Shown: one piece after another, positions 1 to 9,766 of the stretch
How the letters are laid out: each line of letters opens with the position of its first letter
Numbering within the stretch: position 1 is the first letter of the stretch
Assembly: GCA_024636505.1 (NCBI GenBank)
Contig: JAGXGY010000039.1
Span: forward strand, 1 to 64,000
DNA: 64,000 bases
Direction of reading: 5' to 3'
DNA from: Methylobacter sp.
GTDB lineage: Bacteria > Pseudomonadota > Gammaproteobacteria > Methylococcales > Methylomonadaceae
Program-made: the position numbers and the translations under genes
The notes under the pieces: generated by a model
What the model saw: only the letters and a program-made list of their open reading frames with translations
Told to the model about the DNA's origin: nothing
The model's database searches: none

Positions 1-288
1 GGCGGCCCCAGCCGTCCTGGTCACTCGATCGCTACCCAACAAGGGGTAGCTCACATGCTCTCCAATGACTCGACGCGATTTCGTAAAGCCTGCATTTTCA
101 CTTCGCAAGCTGCGTGAAAACACATGCACTATCGCTTCTGGCGACTACTCGACTCCTGTCTCGCAGCGATTGTTCCTCCCCGTGAACGCATCGCTATCGA
201 CACACGTTAAAGAGTAGGGGCGATCCGGCAGGTCGCTCGCATTGCGATAATGCTGATGTATCGTCAATGATGTTCAGCACAGGGCGCG

Positions 289-395
289 ACCTCGGCAACG
301 GCTCCATGCATTGCTCTACCTCCTCCATTCATGGAGTCGTACCTCTTTCATCCCTGAAGTCGTACCGTCTGCATCATCCAAAAGGATGTGGTGAA
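289..395. repeat. 107-bp dispersed repeat, copy 1
   Basis: This stretch matches 6974-7080 over about 107 bp at roughly 90% identity by eye, from acctcggc to gtggtgaa, in the same orientation. It contains a short internal duplication around gtcgtacc. The rest of bases 1-500 holds no convincing gene; the tracked 60-residue ORF here runs through the repeat and is probably not real. Confidence 0.7.
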
Positions 396-502
396 TGCAG
401 CCGTAGGGCGTGCTGTGCGCGCCTTGGAAACTGCTTAATCTGCCTTTAACGGGAAAAAAAGTAAAAAAATATGAGAAAATCAGCGGCAGGGAGTAGTGAT
501 AA

Positions 503-836
503 GCACGGCAATCCGGCTTGAATACGGCTATCTTAGATCAAGGCTGGAGTCTGTTTTCTATACAAACAAAGCGGGAATAATGGCATCGTGCTAAGGGTTC
601 CGGCACAATACACCAGTCAGGGCTGACTGGTCAGTATGTTGCTAAAGAAAACCGACTGACACCGGTCGCGTTTGCTTGTGTGAAATGCGGCTATAGTGAA
701 AACGCTGATCTTGTCGGCGTATCAATGTCCGCGCTAAAGGCCACGCGCCTTTAGCGGGAAATCAACCGTCGGATAGACGGGGATAGTCTGTGAAGTGAAC
801 CGTGCAGCAATGCGGTCAGCAGCAGAAACCGGTGAG
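503..836 (+). pseudogene. tnpB: decayed IS200/IS605 tnpB (C-terminal remnant)
   Basis: Translated in shifting frames, this stretch gives pieces in the order of an IS200/IS605 TnpB C-terminus. First comes GLNTAILDQGWSLF, like the conserved LDQGW region. Next is IVLRVPAQYTSQ, the segment before the zinc ribbon. Then VAKENRLT and CVKCGYSENAD form the second half of the zinc ribbon, followed by a tail ACGEV...ETGEQ ending in TAG at 834-836. At least two frameshifts and several stops separate the pieces, and the N-terminal RuvC-like half is missing. TnpB proteins are RNA-guided nucleases that help retain the element. This copy cannot be functional. An element-like right end follows at 868-902, supporting the call. 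Confidence 0.7.
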
Positions 837-867
837 CAGTAGCAATGCGCTCACTCTTAGGTAACTG

Positions 868-902
868 GGAATCTCCTTGTTTTAGATGGGGAAGGATGTC
901 AA
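868..902 (+). mobile_element. IS200/IS605-type right end
   Basis: The sequence gggaatctcc followed by tttagatggggaaggatgtc and aa resembles the right end of IS200/IS605 elements, which carry a short hairpin and finish in ...ggatgtcaa just behind tnpB. It lies 31 bp after the tnpB remnant in the expected orientation. It marks the outer boundary of the lost element, 88 bp before mfd. Confidence 0.55.
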
Positions 903-990
903 ATCGACTGATTTTGATTCATGGCGCGACGTGCCTTAACTAACTGCATTTTCCCACGCACCGCGTGGGAATGAGATATACGATTTTTTC

Positions 991-3900
991 ATGGCTAATA
1001 ATATAATTCTCTCCCCTGAAGTTCCGCAGAAACAACATCAATTACTTATCTGGAGCGGTTTAACCGGTTGCGGCGATTCGTTGGCGTTGGCTTCTGCGAT
1101 AAAAAATCAAGATTGTTTGTTTGTTATTGTGACGCCGGACAATCAGACCGCGTTGCGGCTTGAACATGAGCTGTCATTTTTCTTGCAGGATCAATATCCC
1201 CTTTTACATTTCCCCGATTGGGAAACCTTGCCTTACGATGTGTTCTCGCCGCTGCCGGAAATTATTTCAGAACGGCTGAAAACGCTGGCCTTGTTACCGC
1301 AGGTGAAACGCGGCGCGCTGGTGGTGTCGGTGACCACGCTGATGCATCGATTGGCGCCCCGAGAGCATGTCTTGGCTAACAGTTTTGCGGTTAAGGTCGG
1401 CGATGATTTTAATCTGGAGCTGAACCGCATCAAACTGGAAAGCGTCGGCTATCATTGCGTGTCGCAAGTCTATCAACACGGTGAATTTGCGGTCAGGGGT
1501 TCGATAGTCGATTTGTTCCCGATGGGCAGCAAGATGCCGTATCGCATCGAATTATTCGATGAAGAAATAGAATCCATCCGCACCTTCGATGCTGAAACGC
1601 AGCGGTCATTGGAGAAAATCGACCGGATTCAGCTGTTCCCGGCGCGGGAATTTCCGTTTACCGATGAGGCTATCAAGCATTTTCGCCAAGCTTTCAGGGA
1701 GGCTTTCCCGGAAACGTCACCGAAAAACCATTTCTATCAGGACGTCAGCAAGGGGATTACCCCGGGGGGCATTGAATATTATTTGCCGCTGTTCGTAGAG
1801 CAAATGGCGACATTGTTCGATTACCTGCCGAAATCGGCGGTTGTGGTGGCATCGGATAGTTTTGATGCCAGTTCACGCGCTTTTTATGCCGAAGTCGAGG
1901 ATCGGTTTCAGCAACGGAAATACGATGCGGACCGGCCGTTATTGAAGCCGGAACTGTTGTTTTTATCGACGGACGAACTGGCGCAAAGAACCGGGGCATT
2001 TGCCCGGATTATTCTTGATGGCATCGTTGCGGATGCCGATAGCATTGTTTTCAACTGCCGACCGCTGCCCAATGTAACCATCGATGCCAAGCATGAGCAA
2101 CCGGCGCAGGCATTGCAACAGTTTGTCGATAGCTTTGCCGGCAAGATTTTGTTTGTCGCAGAATCGGCAGGACGCCGCGAAGCCTTAATGGAGAGATTAA
2201 GGCAGTACAAAATTAGCGTGAAACAGGTCGAAAGCTGGGATAAGTTCCTCCAGTCGGAACTGTCGCCGTGTCTTGTTGTCGCGCCGATGGATCATGGCTT
2301 ATGGCTAACAAATCCGGCTATCGCGATCATCACCGAAAACCTACTGTCCGGCGAAAAAGTACAGCAACGGCGCAGACGGCGAAAATCTGCGGCGCATGAG
2401 CTGGAAAATATCGTCAATAACCTGAATGAATTGACCATAGGTTCGCCGGTGGTACATCAGGAGCATGGCGTGGGTCGCTATTTGGGTTTGCAGACGCTTG
2501 AGATTGGCGGTATCGCATCGGAATTTCTGACCTTGGAATATGCCAATAACGACAAGCTTTATGTGCCGGTTTCGGCCTTGCATGTGATTGGCCGCTATAC
2601 CGGCATGAGTCCGGAAAATGCGCCTTTGCATAAGCTGGGCGGCGACCAGTGGAATAAGGTCAAGCAAAAAGCCATTAAACGCATCCGCGATGTCGCTGCG
2701 GAATTACTGGAAATTCATGCCAAAAGAGCGGTTAAACTAGGCCATGCCTTTGACGTTGAAAATGTCGAATATGCGGCTTTTGCCGACGCCTTTCCCTTTG
2801 AAGAAACGCCGGATCAGCAGACTGCGATCGAAACGATACTCGATGATATGGCCAGCCCCCATCCTATGGACCGGGTGATTTGCGGCGATGTCGGTTTCGG
2901 TAAAACCGAGGTGTCGATGCGGGCGGCGTTTATTGCGGTACAAAACGGCAAACAAGTGGCGATATTGGTGCCGACCACTTTGCTGGCCCAGCAGCATTAT
3001 CAGAATTTTCGCGACCGCTTTGCCGACTGGCCGGTGCGCGTCGAAGTGCTGTCGCGCTTTGTCAGTCCCAAACAGCAAAAAGAGATTACCGACGATCTGG
3101 CACAGGGCAAGGTCGATATCGTCATCGGCACCCACAAGTTATTGTCTAAAGAGATCAAATATAAAGTGCTGGGGCTGGTGGTCATCGACGAAGAGCACCG
3201 CTTTGGCGTGACCCAAAAAGAGCATTTCAAGAAGCTGCGCAATGAACTGGATATGCTGACCCTGACGGCAACGCCGATTCCGCGCACTTTGAATATGGCG
3301 ATGTCGGGCTTGAGGGATATATCCATTATCGCCAGTCCGCCGCCTAATCGTCATGCGATCAAGACCTTTATCAGTGAATGGATCGATGCCCAGATCAGGG
3401 AAGCCTGTTTGCGTGAAATCAAGCGCGGCGGACAGGTGTTCTTTTTGCATAATGAAGTGAAAACCATGGAGAAAATGGCCCGGGAGCTGGAGGCTCTGGT
3501 GCCCGAGGCGCGGATTGAAATTGCCCACGGACAAATGCCGGAGCGCCAGTTAGAGCGCATCATGCTGGATTTTTATCATCAGCGCTTTAACCTGCTGTTG
3601 TGTTCGACTATTATTGAAAGCGGCATCGATATTCCCAGCGCCAATACCATTATTATCAATCGCGCCGATAAATTGGGCTTGGCGCAGCTGCATCAGTTGC
3701 GCGGCCGGGTAGGGCGTTCGCATCACCGGGCTTACGCCTATTTTGTGGTGCCGCCGCTTAGCTTGTTGAGCAAAGACGCTGTTAAACGGCTGGAAGCGGT
3801 TGAAGCCTCCGGCGATTTGGGCGCCGGCTTTATGCTGTCGTCGCATGACATGGAAATTCGCGGCGCGGGCGAGTTGCTCGGCGACGACCAAAGCGGTCAG

Positions 3901-4443
3901 ATTCAGGAAATCGGCTTTACCTTGTATACCGAATTGCTGGAACGCGCGGTCAGCGCCTTAAAATCCGGAAAACAGCCGGAGCTGGATATGCCGATGGATA
4001 GAGGGCCGGAAGTCGATTTGCAGACTTCGGCGCTGATTCCTGAAGACTATCTGCCGGATATTCATGGCCGTCTGGTGTTGTACAAACGCATTTCCAATGC
4101 CGAAAGCAAAAAAGATTTGCGCGAGCTACAGGTGGAAATGATCGATCGTTTCGGTTTGTTTCCCGAACCGGTAAAAGCGTTGTTTAGCGTTACCGAATTA
4201 AAGCAGCAGGCCGAAAAACTGGGCATTAAGAAAATAGAAGCCAATACAGGCGGTGGGCGTATTATTTTTTCAGCGACGCCTGCTATTAATACCGATCAGC
4301 TGATTGCTTTGATACAAACCCAGGCCCAGCTTTATAAATTCGATGGTGCCGACAAGTTACGATTTATCAAGCCGTTTGAAACGACCGAACAGAAGCTTGA
4401 ATTTATCACCGAGTTGCTCGATAAACTCACGGTAAAAAAATGA
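991..4443 (+). CDS. mfd: transcription-repair coupling factor Mfd
   Basis: Mfd is an ATP-driven DNA translocase. It removes RNA polymerase stalled at lesions and recruits UvrA for nucleotide excision repair. The 1150-residue length matches the family. A UvrB-like N-terminal region (about 1-330) is followed by the RNA-polymerase-interacting CarD-like domain (about 480-545, SPVVHQEHGVGRYLG). The RecG-like motor has Walker A GDVGFGKTE (about 631), the Walker B DEEH box VVIDEEHRFG (about 730) and motif VI QLRGRVGRS (about 900). A TRCF domain ends the protein. The ATG is chosen because MANNIILSPE begins a normal N-terminus, although the preceding ribosome-binding site is weak. It stands alone behind the IS605 remnant and appears intact. 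Confidence 0.97.
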   Translation: MANNIILSPEVPQKQHQLLIWSGLTGCGDSLALASAIKNQDCLFVIVTPDNQTALRLEHELSFFLQDQYPLLHFPDWETLPYDVFSPLPEIISERLKTLALLPQVKRGALVVSVTTLMHRLAPREHVLANSFAVKVGDDFNLELNRIKLESVGYHCVSQVYQHGEFAVRGSIVDLFPMGSKMPYRIELFDEEIESIRTFDAETQRSLEKIDRIQLFPAREFPFTDEAIKHFRQAFREAFPETSPKNHFYQDVSKGITPGGIEYYLPLFVEQMATLFDYLPKSAVVVASDSFDASSRAFYAEVEDRFQQRKYDADRPLLKPELLFLSTDELAQRTGAFARIILDGIVADADSIVFNCRPLPNVTIDAKHEQPAQALQQFVDSFAGKILFVAESAGRREALMERLRQYKISVKQVESWDKFLQSELSPCLVVAPMDHGLWLTNPAIAIITENLLSGEKVQQRRRRRKSAAHELENIVNNLNELTIGSPVVHQEHGVGRYLGLQTLEIGGIASEFLTLEYANNDKLYVPVSALHVIGRYTGMSPENAPLHKLGGDQWNKVKQKAIKRIRDVAAELLEIHAKRAVKLGHAFDVENVEYAAFADAFPFEETPDQQTAIETILDDMASPHPMDRVICGDVGFGKTEVSMRAAFIAVQNGKQVAILVPTTLLAQQHYQNFRDRFADWPVRVEVLSRFVSPKQQKEITDDLAQGKVDIVIGTHKLLSKEIKYKVLGLVVIDEEHRFGVTQKEHFKKLRNELDMLTLTATPIPRTLNMAMSGLRDISIIASPPPNRHAIKTFISEWIDAQIREACLREIKRGGQVFFLHNEVKTMEKMARELEALVPEARIEIAHGQMPERQLERIMLDFYHQRFNLLLCSTIIESGIDIPSANTIIINRADKLGLAQLHQLRGRVGRSHHRAYAYFVVPPLSLLSKDAVKRLEAVEASGDLGAGFMLSSHDMEIRGAGELLGDDQSGQIQEIGFTLYTELLERAVSALKSGKQPELDMPMDRGPEVDLQTSALIPEDYLPDIHGRLVLYKRISNAESKKDLRELQVEMIDRFGLFPEPVKALFSVTELKQQAEKLGIKKIEANTGGGRIIFSATPAINTDQLIALIQTQAQLYKFDGADKLRFIKPFETTEQKLEFITELLDKLTVKK

Positions 4444-4567
4444 CGATGATGAGATTGATAGCTTGCAGTCCGGCGGCAATTGAAAAAAGATGAGTGCCGG
4501 CAGGGTTTTTATGCTATCAAGAAAGTCGTAACGCCTTGTTAGCCAAATACTTAACCGAGGAATAATA

Positions 4568-5098
4568 ATGAAAAGAAAAGACATCGTGCCGACAAGTCAG
4601 GAACGGGTGATGCGGGAAAATGATTTTATCGTTTCCAAGACCGACCTGGCCGGACGGATTACCTACGGGAATGAAATCTTTATCGAGTTTTCCGGATATG
4701 AAGAGGAAGAGCTTTTGGGCAGTCAGCATAATATCATTCGTCACCCGGATATGCCGAGGGCGGTATTTAAGTTATTGTGGGACTATATAGCAGAAGACAA
4801 AGAGATTTTTGCTTACGTCAAAAATATGTCAAAAGACGGTGGGTTTTATTGGGTATTTACTCATGTCGCGCCCATGTTAGACAAAAATAAACAGAAAATC
4901 GGCTACAGCTCGGTGCGCAGGATGCCTAATCCTAAGGCTATTCCGATTGTGACCGGGGTTTATCGCGCGATGCTGGATGCCGAGCGTAATGCCGGGGCGA
5001 AAGATGCGATGACTGCTTCAGGCGCGGTATTGGGCGGTGTGTTAAAAGACAAGGGTGTTAGTTACGAGGAGCTGATCAATGTATTACAGTCGCTTTAA
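4568..5098 (+). CDS. Aer/CetB-type PAS redox-sensor protein
   Basis: This 176-residue soluble protein is essentially one PAS domain (about 20-135). It carries the Aer signature [10 protein letters not shown] and the following W/F-rich strand ([12 protein letters not shown]), which in E. coli Aer form the FAD pocket. It has no membrane segment and no signalling domain. Its 3' end overlaps the start of the next gene, an MCP, by 20 nt in another frame, so the two are probably translationally coupled. By analogy with the CetB/CetA pair of Campylobacter, it probably reports redox or energy state to that MCP. A split Aer gene is the alternative, but the tail [15 protein letters not shown] looks like a natural C-terminus. 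The single-chain homologue at 36430 shares this PAS type. RBS gagg lies before the ATG. Confidence 0.85.
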   Translation: MKRKDIVPTSQERVMRENDFIVSKTDLAGRITYGNEIFIEFSGYEEEELLGSQHNIIRHPDMPRAVFKLLWDYIAEDKEIFAYVKNMSKDGGFYWVFTHVAPMLDKNKQKIGYSSVRRMPNPKAIPIVTGVYRAMLDAERNAGAKDAMTASGAVLGGVLKDKGVSYEELINVLQSL

Positions 5099-6839
5099 AA
5101 ACAATGAAAAGTTGGCCTTAGCAGTAGCGGCTTTTTTCTGGATCGCTTCGCTGATTTACGGGTGGTTGCTTACGCTGGGGATAATCGGTGGCGGGGTGAT
5201 GGTGTCGGGAGTATTAACGGCAGGATCGGCCTTATCTGCTTTTTGGTGGTGTAAATCAGGATCGGGCGATCAACAGTTGCTTGAAAAGTTACTGAGGGCA
5301 ACTCAGGAATGGCGGCAAGGTTCTGTAGATGTCAGGGTTACCCATATTGGCGGTAAGCAGCGCCCGATACAACAGCTTGCCTGGGCGATGAATGATTTGA
5401 TGGATCAGGTGGAAACTGCACAGGTCGATATGTATTATTCGATGGCTTATGTCACTTACGGCGATTTTTCTCGAAAAAGTTATCCGGAAGGCTTGCATGG
5501 CGGCTTTGCGACGGCTCTGAAGCAACTGAATGGCGTTGTAAAAACCTTGTCTATCACCACAGCGGCTATTACTGAGCTGATGAATGCGATAGCGGAAGGT
5601 GATTTTAATAAGAAAGTTAGTGTTAATGTTGGAGGCGAATACAAATTTGCTGTAGACCATGCCCTGCAAGCCATGCAGGCTATGCAGGCTATGCTCGGCG
5701 ATGTCGGTCGGGTGATGGGCGGTGTGGCTTGTGGCGACATCAGTCAGCGTGTTCAGGCCGAAGGTCGAGGCGACCTCGGTAAATTGAAAGACGATATCAA
5801 TCTGTCGCTCGATGCCCTGGGCAGTTTGAATGATATATCACTTATTGCCAGTGCCTTGTCCGATGGCGATCTGACTCAAACTATCAATAAGGACTATCCC
5901 GGCACTTTTGGCGCAGTGATTACCGGCATGAACGGTACCGTGGAAAACCTTAGAGGTCTGGTAGGAGAAATCAAGGATTCCACTAACAATATCAATACCG
6001 CCGCCCAAGAGATTGCTGCGGGTAATAATGATTTGTCGCATCGCACCGAAGAGCAGGCTGCCAGTTTAGAACAGACTGCGGCCAGTATGGAGGAATTGAC
6101 CGCCACCGTGCAGCTGAACGCCAAAAGCGCCCAGCAGGCCAATCAGCTTGCTGTGGGTGCGACGGATATTGCAGGCAAGGGGGTCGTCGTGGTCGACCAA
6201 GTAGTAACGACGATGGAAGGCATTAATGAATCCTCACGCAAGATTGTGGATATTATCTCAGTGATCGACAGTATTGCTTTTCAAACCAATATTCTTGCTC
6301 TTAACGCTGCAGTAGAAGCGGCGCGTGCAGGTGAGCAAGGGCGTGGTTTTGCCGTAGTGGCTGGGGAAGTGCGTAATCTTGCCCAACGCGCTGCCGCTGC
6401 CGCAGGAGAAATAAAAGGTTTGATTGGCGATTCGGTAGAAAAGGTTGAGGATGGCACTAAATTGGTTGCTCAGGCTGGAAAAACCATGGAAGAAATTGTT
6501 AGCGCCATTCGTGGCGTCACTGTCATTATGTCGGAGATCAGAGCAGCTTCCGTTGAACAAACTTCCGGTATCGAGCAGGTCAATCAGGCCATTGGACAAA
6601 TGGATGAAGTCACCCAACAAAATGCTGCGTTAGTGGAGCAGGCAGCCGCCGCTGCAGAATCGCTGGAAGAGCAGGCGCAGAACTTGTCGGTTACCGTAGG
6701 TCGTTTTACGGTTGATAACCGCTCGGGTAGTTTCCAGAATTCTCCCCGCGTCATGCCCTCAGCAATGAAAAGTCCCGTACCGATCAGGGCGAAACCGCAG
6801 TTACAGCCGGTTTCCGAGGGTGATTGGGAGGAGTTTTAA
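5079..6839 (+). CDS. methyl-accepting chemotaxis protein (CetA-like transducer)
   Basis: This is a 586-residue transducer with no periplasmic sensor. Two closely spaced membrane helices (about 10-55) form a hairpin, followed by HAMP-like repeats (about 165-300, each with a G-D-hydrophobic motif). A full MCP signalling hairpin follows (about 300-545), with tip [23 protein letters not shown]. The C-terminus DWEEF fits the W-x-x-F pentapeptide used by CheR/CheB docking. The missing sensor is presumably the PAS protein encoded just upstream, overlapping by 20 nt. A 9-bp triplet-type repeat encodes QAMQAMQAM near residue 195. The only chemotaxis operon in the window is decayed, so its signalling partners must lie elsewhere if it works. 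Confidence 0.9.
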   Translation: MYYSRFKNNEKLALAVAAFFWIASLIYGWLLTLGIIGGGVMVSGVLTAGSALSAFWWCKSGSGDQQLLEKLLRATQEWRQGSVDVRVTHIGGKQRPIQQLAWAMNDLMDQVETAQVDMYYSMAYVTYGDFSRKSYPEGLHGGFATALKQLNGVVKTLSITTAAITELMNAIAEGDFNKKVSVNVGGEYKFAVDHALQAMQAMQAMLGDVGRVMGGVACGDISQRVQAEGRGDLGKLKDDINLSLDALGSLNDISLIASALSDGDLTQTINKDYPGTFGAVITGMNGTVENLRGLVGEIKDSTNNINTAAQEIAAGNNDLSHRTEEQAASLEQTAASMEELTATVQLNAKSAQQANQLAVGATDIAGKGVVVVDQVVTTMEGINESSRKIVDIISVIDSIAFQTNILALNAAVEAARAGEQGRGFAVVAGEVRNLAQRAAAAAGEIKGLIGDSVEKVEDGTKLVAQAGKTMEEIVSAIRGVTVIMSEIRAASVEQTSGIEQVNQAIGQMDEVTQQNAALVEQAAAAAESLEEQAQNLSVTVGRFTVDNRSGSFQNSPRVMPSAMKSPVPIRAKPQLQPVSEGDWEEF

Positions 6840-6853
6840 TCCATCTTCCTTGC

Positions 6854-6964
6854 GGGTTTAAACCTCGGTCTTCAGGGCATCGCTATCAAAGGCTACAATA
6901 CATCGAGCTAACCGCTCTTGGTAAAGGGTTTAAACCTCGGTCTTCAGGGCATCGCTATCAAAGG
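6854..6964. repeat. two identical 39-bp direct repeats
   Basis: The unit starting gggtttaaacctcggtcttc and ending atcgctatcaaagg occurs at 6854-6892 and again, identically, at 6926-6964, separated by 33 bp. The core ttcagggca recalls the hairpin ends of IS200/IS605-like elements found elsewhere in the window. With the following 107-bp repeat copy it fills most of the 464-bp gap between the MCP and miaB. The tracked 132-residue ORF across this gap is made of repeat sequence and is rejected as a gene. Confidence 0.85.
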
Positions 6965-6973
6965 GTAGGGGCA

Positions 6974-7080
6974 ACCTCGGCATCGGCTCCATGCATTGCT
7001 CTACCTCCTCCATCCATGGAGTCGTACCTCTTTCATTCATGGCGTCGTACCGTCTGCATAATCCACAGGGATGTGGTGAA
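6974..7080. repeat. 107-bp dispersed repeat, copy 2
   Basis: This is the second copy of the sequence at 289-395, in the same orientation, with scattered substitutions and one extra or missing base. It directly follows the second 39-bp direct repeat, so the two repeat types may be parts of a larger element. The remainder of the gap to miaB (7081-7303) shows nothing recognisable beyond a probable promoter region. Confidence 0.7.
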
Positions 7081-7303
7081 AGTTTCCGCTTTTAAGCGAT
7101 GGCTCCTTGTTAAGCACCTGCTGTTTTTAAATAGCCTTCAGGTTATAATACCCATCGTTTACCAAGCCTTAGCCGATTGTCTAAGCTTTCTTAATTATTT
7201 ATACGTGTGTAGGTTGGCATAGCGTAAATCCGCAAATCAACGCCGCATCCGTTGGGTTACGGCGAAACAAACATGCCTGACCTAACCTCTTACTCTTAAA
7301 AAT

Positions 7304-8662
7304 ATGACACAAAAACTTTATATTCAAACCAACGGTTGCCAGATGAACGAGTATGATTCCGATAAAATGCGGGATGTACTCAATGCTTCACATGGATTTG
7401 AATTGATTGACGACCCAAAACAAGCCGATGTCTTGTTGCTGAATACTTGCTCGATACGCGAAAAAGCCCAGGAAAAAGTCTTTTCGGCTTTGGGTAAATG
7501 GCGCAAAATTAAAGACAAGCGTCCCGACGTGATTATTGGTGTAGGCGGCTGTGTCGCCAGCCAGGAAGGCGCTGCTATCCAAAAGCGGGCGCCGTTCGTG
7601 GATATCGTATTCGGGCCGCAAACCCTGCATCGCTTGCCCCAGCTTCTTGATCAGGCGCGTAGTCAGAAAAATCCGGTAGTTGATATATCCTTCCCCGAAA
7701 TAGAAAAATTCGATGCGCTGCCCGAACCCAGAGCGGAAGGCCCGAAAGCCTTTGTTTCGGTCATGGAAGGTTGCAGTAAATATTGCACGTTTTGCGTGGT
7801 GCCCTATACCCGTGGCGAAGAAATCAGCCGTCCTTTGGATGATGTGATTGCCGAAATCAGCTCATTAGCCAAACAAGGCGTGCGCGAAATTAATCTGCTA
7901 GGTCAAAATGTCAATGCCTATCGCGGAGTCATGGACGATGGCGATATCGCCGATTTTGCTTTATTGCTGCATTATGTGGCCGCGGTGGAAGGCATAGACC
8001 GGATTCGTTTTACCACCTCGCATCCAATGGAGTTTACCGATGCGCTGATCGAGGCCTTTGCCGAAATTCCGCAACTGGTTGACCATCTGCATTTACCGGT
8101 ACAAAGCGGCAGCGATCATATCTTAAAAATGATGAAGCGCGGCCATGCCCGTGCCGACTATATTGAAATCATTCGCAAGTTACGTGCAGTACGCCCCAAT
8201 ATTTATTTGTCATCGGATTTTATTATCGGTTTTCCCGGTGAAACCGATGCCGAGTTTGAAGAAACCATGTCGTTCATTGAAGAAATCGGCTTCGATTTAT
8301 CATTTAGTTTTGTTTATAGTGCGCGTCCCGGAACGCCGGCGGCCGAGTTGCCGGATGACGTGCCTGCGGAAGTTAAAAAACAGCGCCTGGAACGTTTCCA
8401 AAATCGCATTAACGAAATGACGGCGGCCATTTCCGAGAGCATGATCGGCACCGTACAAACGGTTTTGGTTGAAGGTCAGTCTAAAAAGAATCCGCTGCAA
8501 ATGCAGGGCAGAACCGAGAATAACCGGGTCGTTAACTTTATTGGGCACCCGCGCTTGGCCGGGCAGTTTGTCGATGTGCTGATTGCCGAGGCTTTGCCCA
8601 ATTCTTTACGCGGTCGAATGGTCGATGCTTACCAGCCATTAAATATAATGGAACGCAGATGA
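7304..8662 (+). CDS. miaB: tRNA-2-methylthio-N6-dimethylallyladenosine synthase MiaB
   Basis: MiaB adds the methylthio group to i6A37 of tRNAs, using two iron-sulfur clusters and S-adenosylmethionine. The 452-residue protein shows the three N-terminal cysteines of the UPF0004 domain ([21 protein letters not shown]), the radical-SAM triad [16 protein letters not shown], and a C-terminal TRAM domain (about 380-445). The paralogue RimO is encoded at 62203. The reading [18 protein letters not shown] right after the ATG fixes the start. It heads the conserved order miaB-phoH-ybeY-corC. The last codons lie inside a 9-bp tandem repeat described separately. Confidence 0.97.
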   Translation: MTQKLYIQTNGCQMNEYDSDKMRDVLNASHGFELIDDPKQADVLLLNTCSIREKAQEKVFSALGKWRKIKDKRPDVIIGVGGCVASQEGAAIQKRAPFVDIVFGPQTLHRLPQLLDQARSQKNPVVDISFPEIEKFDALPEPRAEGPKAFVSVMEGCSKYCTFCVVPYTRGEEISRPLDDVIAEISSLAKQGVREINLLGQNVNAYRGVMDDGDIADFALLLHYVAAVEGIDRIRFTTSHPMEFTDALIEAFAEIPQLVDHLHLPVQSGSDHILKMMKRGHARADYIEIIRKLRAVRPNIYLSSDFIIGFPGETDAEFEETMSFIEEIGFDLSFSFVYSARPGTPAAELPDDVPAEVKKQRLERFQNRINEMTAAISESMIGTVQTVLVEGQSKKNPLQMQGRTENNRVVNFIGHPRLAGQFVDVLIAEALPNSLRGRMVDAYQPLNIMERR

Positions 8663-8757
8663 CGCAGATGACGCAGATGACGCAGATGAATATGATGAAC
8701 TCAGATAATTCAATAAAAATCTTATTTAATCATAATTATCAGCGCCATCAGCGTTCC
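8654..8757. repeat. 9-bp tandem repeat overlapping the miaB stop, with inverted partner
   Basis: Four perfect copies of cgcagatga occupy 8654-8689; the first contains the miaB stop codon. The left flank ggaacgcagatgacgc can pair with gcgccatcagcgttcc at 8742-8757 (three mismatches), so the miaB transcript may end in a long imperfect hairpin. No poly-T run of terminator type follows the right arm. Confidence 0.75.
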
Positions 8758-8791
8758 ATTTTTCTAACTACTGAGTAGCTACAATTAATTT

Positions 8792-9766
8792 ATGATTTCA
8801 CAGGAAATTTCTTTGGTACCTGCCGATATTGGCCGGTTATCCAATTTTTGCGGTCAATTCGATGCGCATTTACGACAGATTGAATCGCGTCTTCAGGTCG
8901 AGATAGCCAATCGCGGCAATCAGTTTAAGGTGACCGGTTTAGATAGCTCAGTCAAGGCGGCCTGCGTCGTCATACAGAAATTATTTACCAGCACTGAAAA
9001 AGAACAATTAACTGCCGAACTTGTGCATTTAGCCATGCAGGATGCATCGATTGATGACTTGTTGGATAATCCGAAAACATCGTCCGGGCAACACGTTAGC
9101 ATCAAGACCAAATGCGGGATGATCAGGGGGCGCGGGGCTAACCAGCAAGAATATCTGCGAAAAATCATGACCCATGATATTAATTTCGGCGTGGGACCTG
9201 CCGGAACCGGAAAAACCTATCTGGCGGTTGCCTGCGCCATTGAAGCCTTACAAAGCGAAAAGGTCAGAAAAATTATTCTGGTGCGCCCTGCGGTAGAAGC
9301 CGGTGAAAAGCTGGGTTTTCTGCCGGGCGATATGGCGCAAAAAGTCGATCCTTATTTACGGCCTTTGTATGATGCACTGTACGACATGCTCGGTTTTGAG
9401 CGGGTTGAGAAAATGATCGATAAGGGCATCATAGAAGTTGCGCCGCTGGCATTTATGCGCGGCAGAACGCTTAACGATAGTTTTATTATTCTGGACGAGG
9501 CGCAAAATACCACCGTTGAGCAGATCAAGATGTTTCTGACCCGCGTAGGGTTCGGTTCCACAGCGGTGGTGACCGGCGATGTTACCCAGATCGATTTGCC
9601 TTCGGAAAAGATGTCCGGTTTGCGCCATGTGCTTGAGGTGCTGAAAAACGTTGAAGGTATCAGCTTTACCTTTTTCGATGCGCGAGATGTGGTCAGGCAC
9701 CCGTTAGTGCAACGTATTGTTTGCGCTTATGAAGCCTATGAAAAAGCCTGCAAGGCTACATTGTGA
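8792..9766 (+). CDS. ybeZ: PhoH-like ATPase (YbeZ)
   Basis: This is a 324-residue cytoplasmic PhoH-family P-loop NTPase. Walker A is GPAGTGKTYLAVA (about 133-145), Walker B is SFIILDEAQNTT (about 230), and RPAVEAGEKLGFLPGD is the family's conserved block. An N-terminal KH-like region precedes it. YbeZ is known to bind YbeY and is linked to rRNA maturation and phosphate or stress responses. The stop overlaps the ybeY start (GTGA), indicating translational coupling inside the miaB-phoH-ybeY-corC cluster. The length is slightly below the E. coli protein, with no sign of damage. Confidence 0.93.
   Translation: MISQEISLVPADIGRLSNFCGQFDAHLRQIESRLQVEIANRGNQFKVTGLDSSVKAACVVIQKLFTSTEKEQLTAELVHLAMQDASIDDLLDNPKTSSGQHVSIKTKCGMIRGRGANQQEYLRKIMTHDINFGVGPAGTGKTYLAVACAIEALQSEKVRKIILVRPAVEAGEKLGFLPGDMAQKVDPYLRPLYDALYDMLGFERVEKMIDKGIIEVAPLAFMRGRTLNDSFIILDEAQNTTVEQIKMFLTRVGFGSTAVVTGDVTQIDLPSEKMSGLRHVLEVLKNVEGISFTFFDARDVVRHPLVQRIVCAYEAYEKACKATL

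Noticed and set aside
1-215. Possible end of a mobile element or structural RNA at the window start
   Set aside because: No readable protein family in either strand and no clear RNA fold could be supported by eye.
267-449. 60-residue ORF in the track
   Set aside because: It overlaps a non-coding dispersed repeat and has no family features.
6854-6964. Two identical 39-bp repeats with a 33-bp spacer, like a minimal CRISPR
   Set aside because: Only two units, no leader or cas genes, and the repeat core resembles IS200/IS605-like ends seen elsewhere.
6824-7222. 132-residue ORF between the MCP and miaB
   Set aside because: It is composed of the 39-bp and 107-bp repeats.
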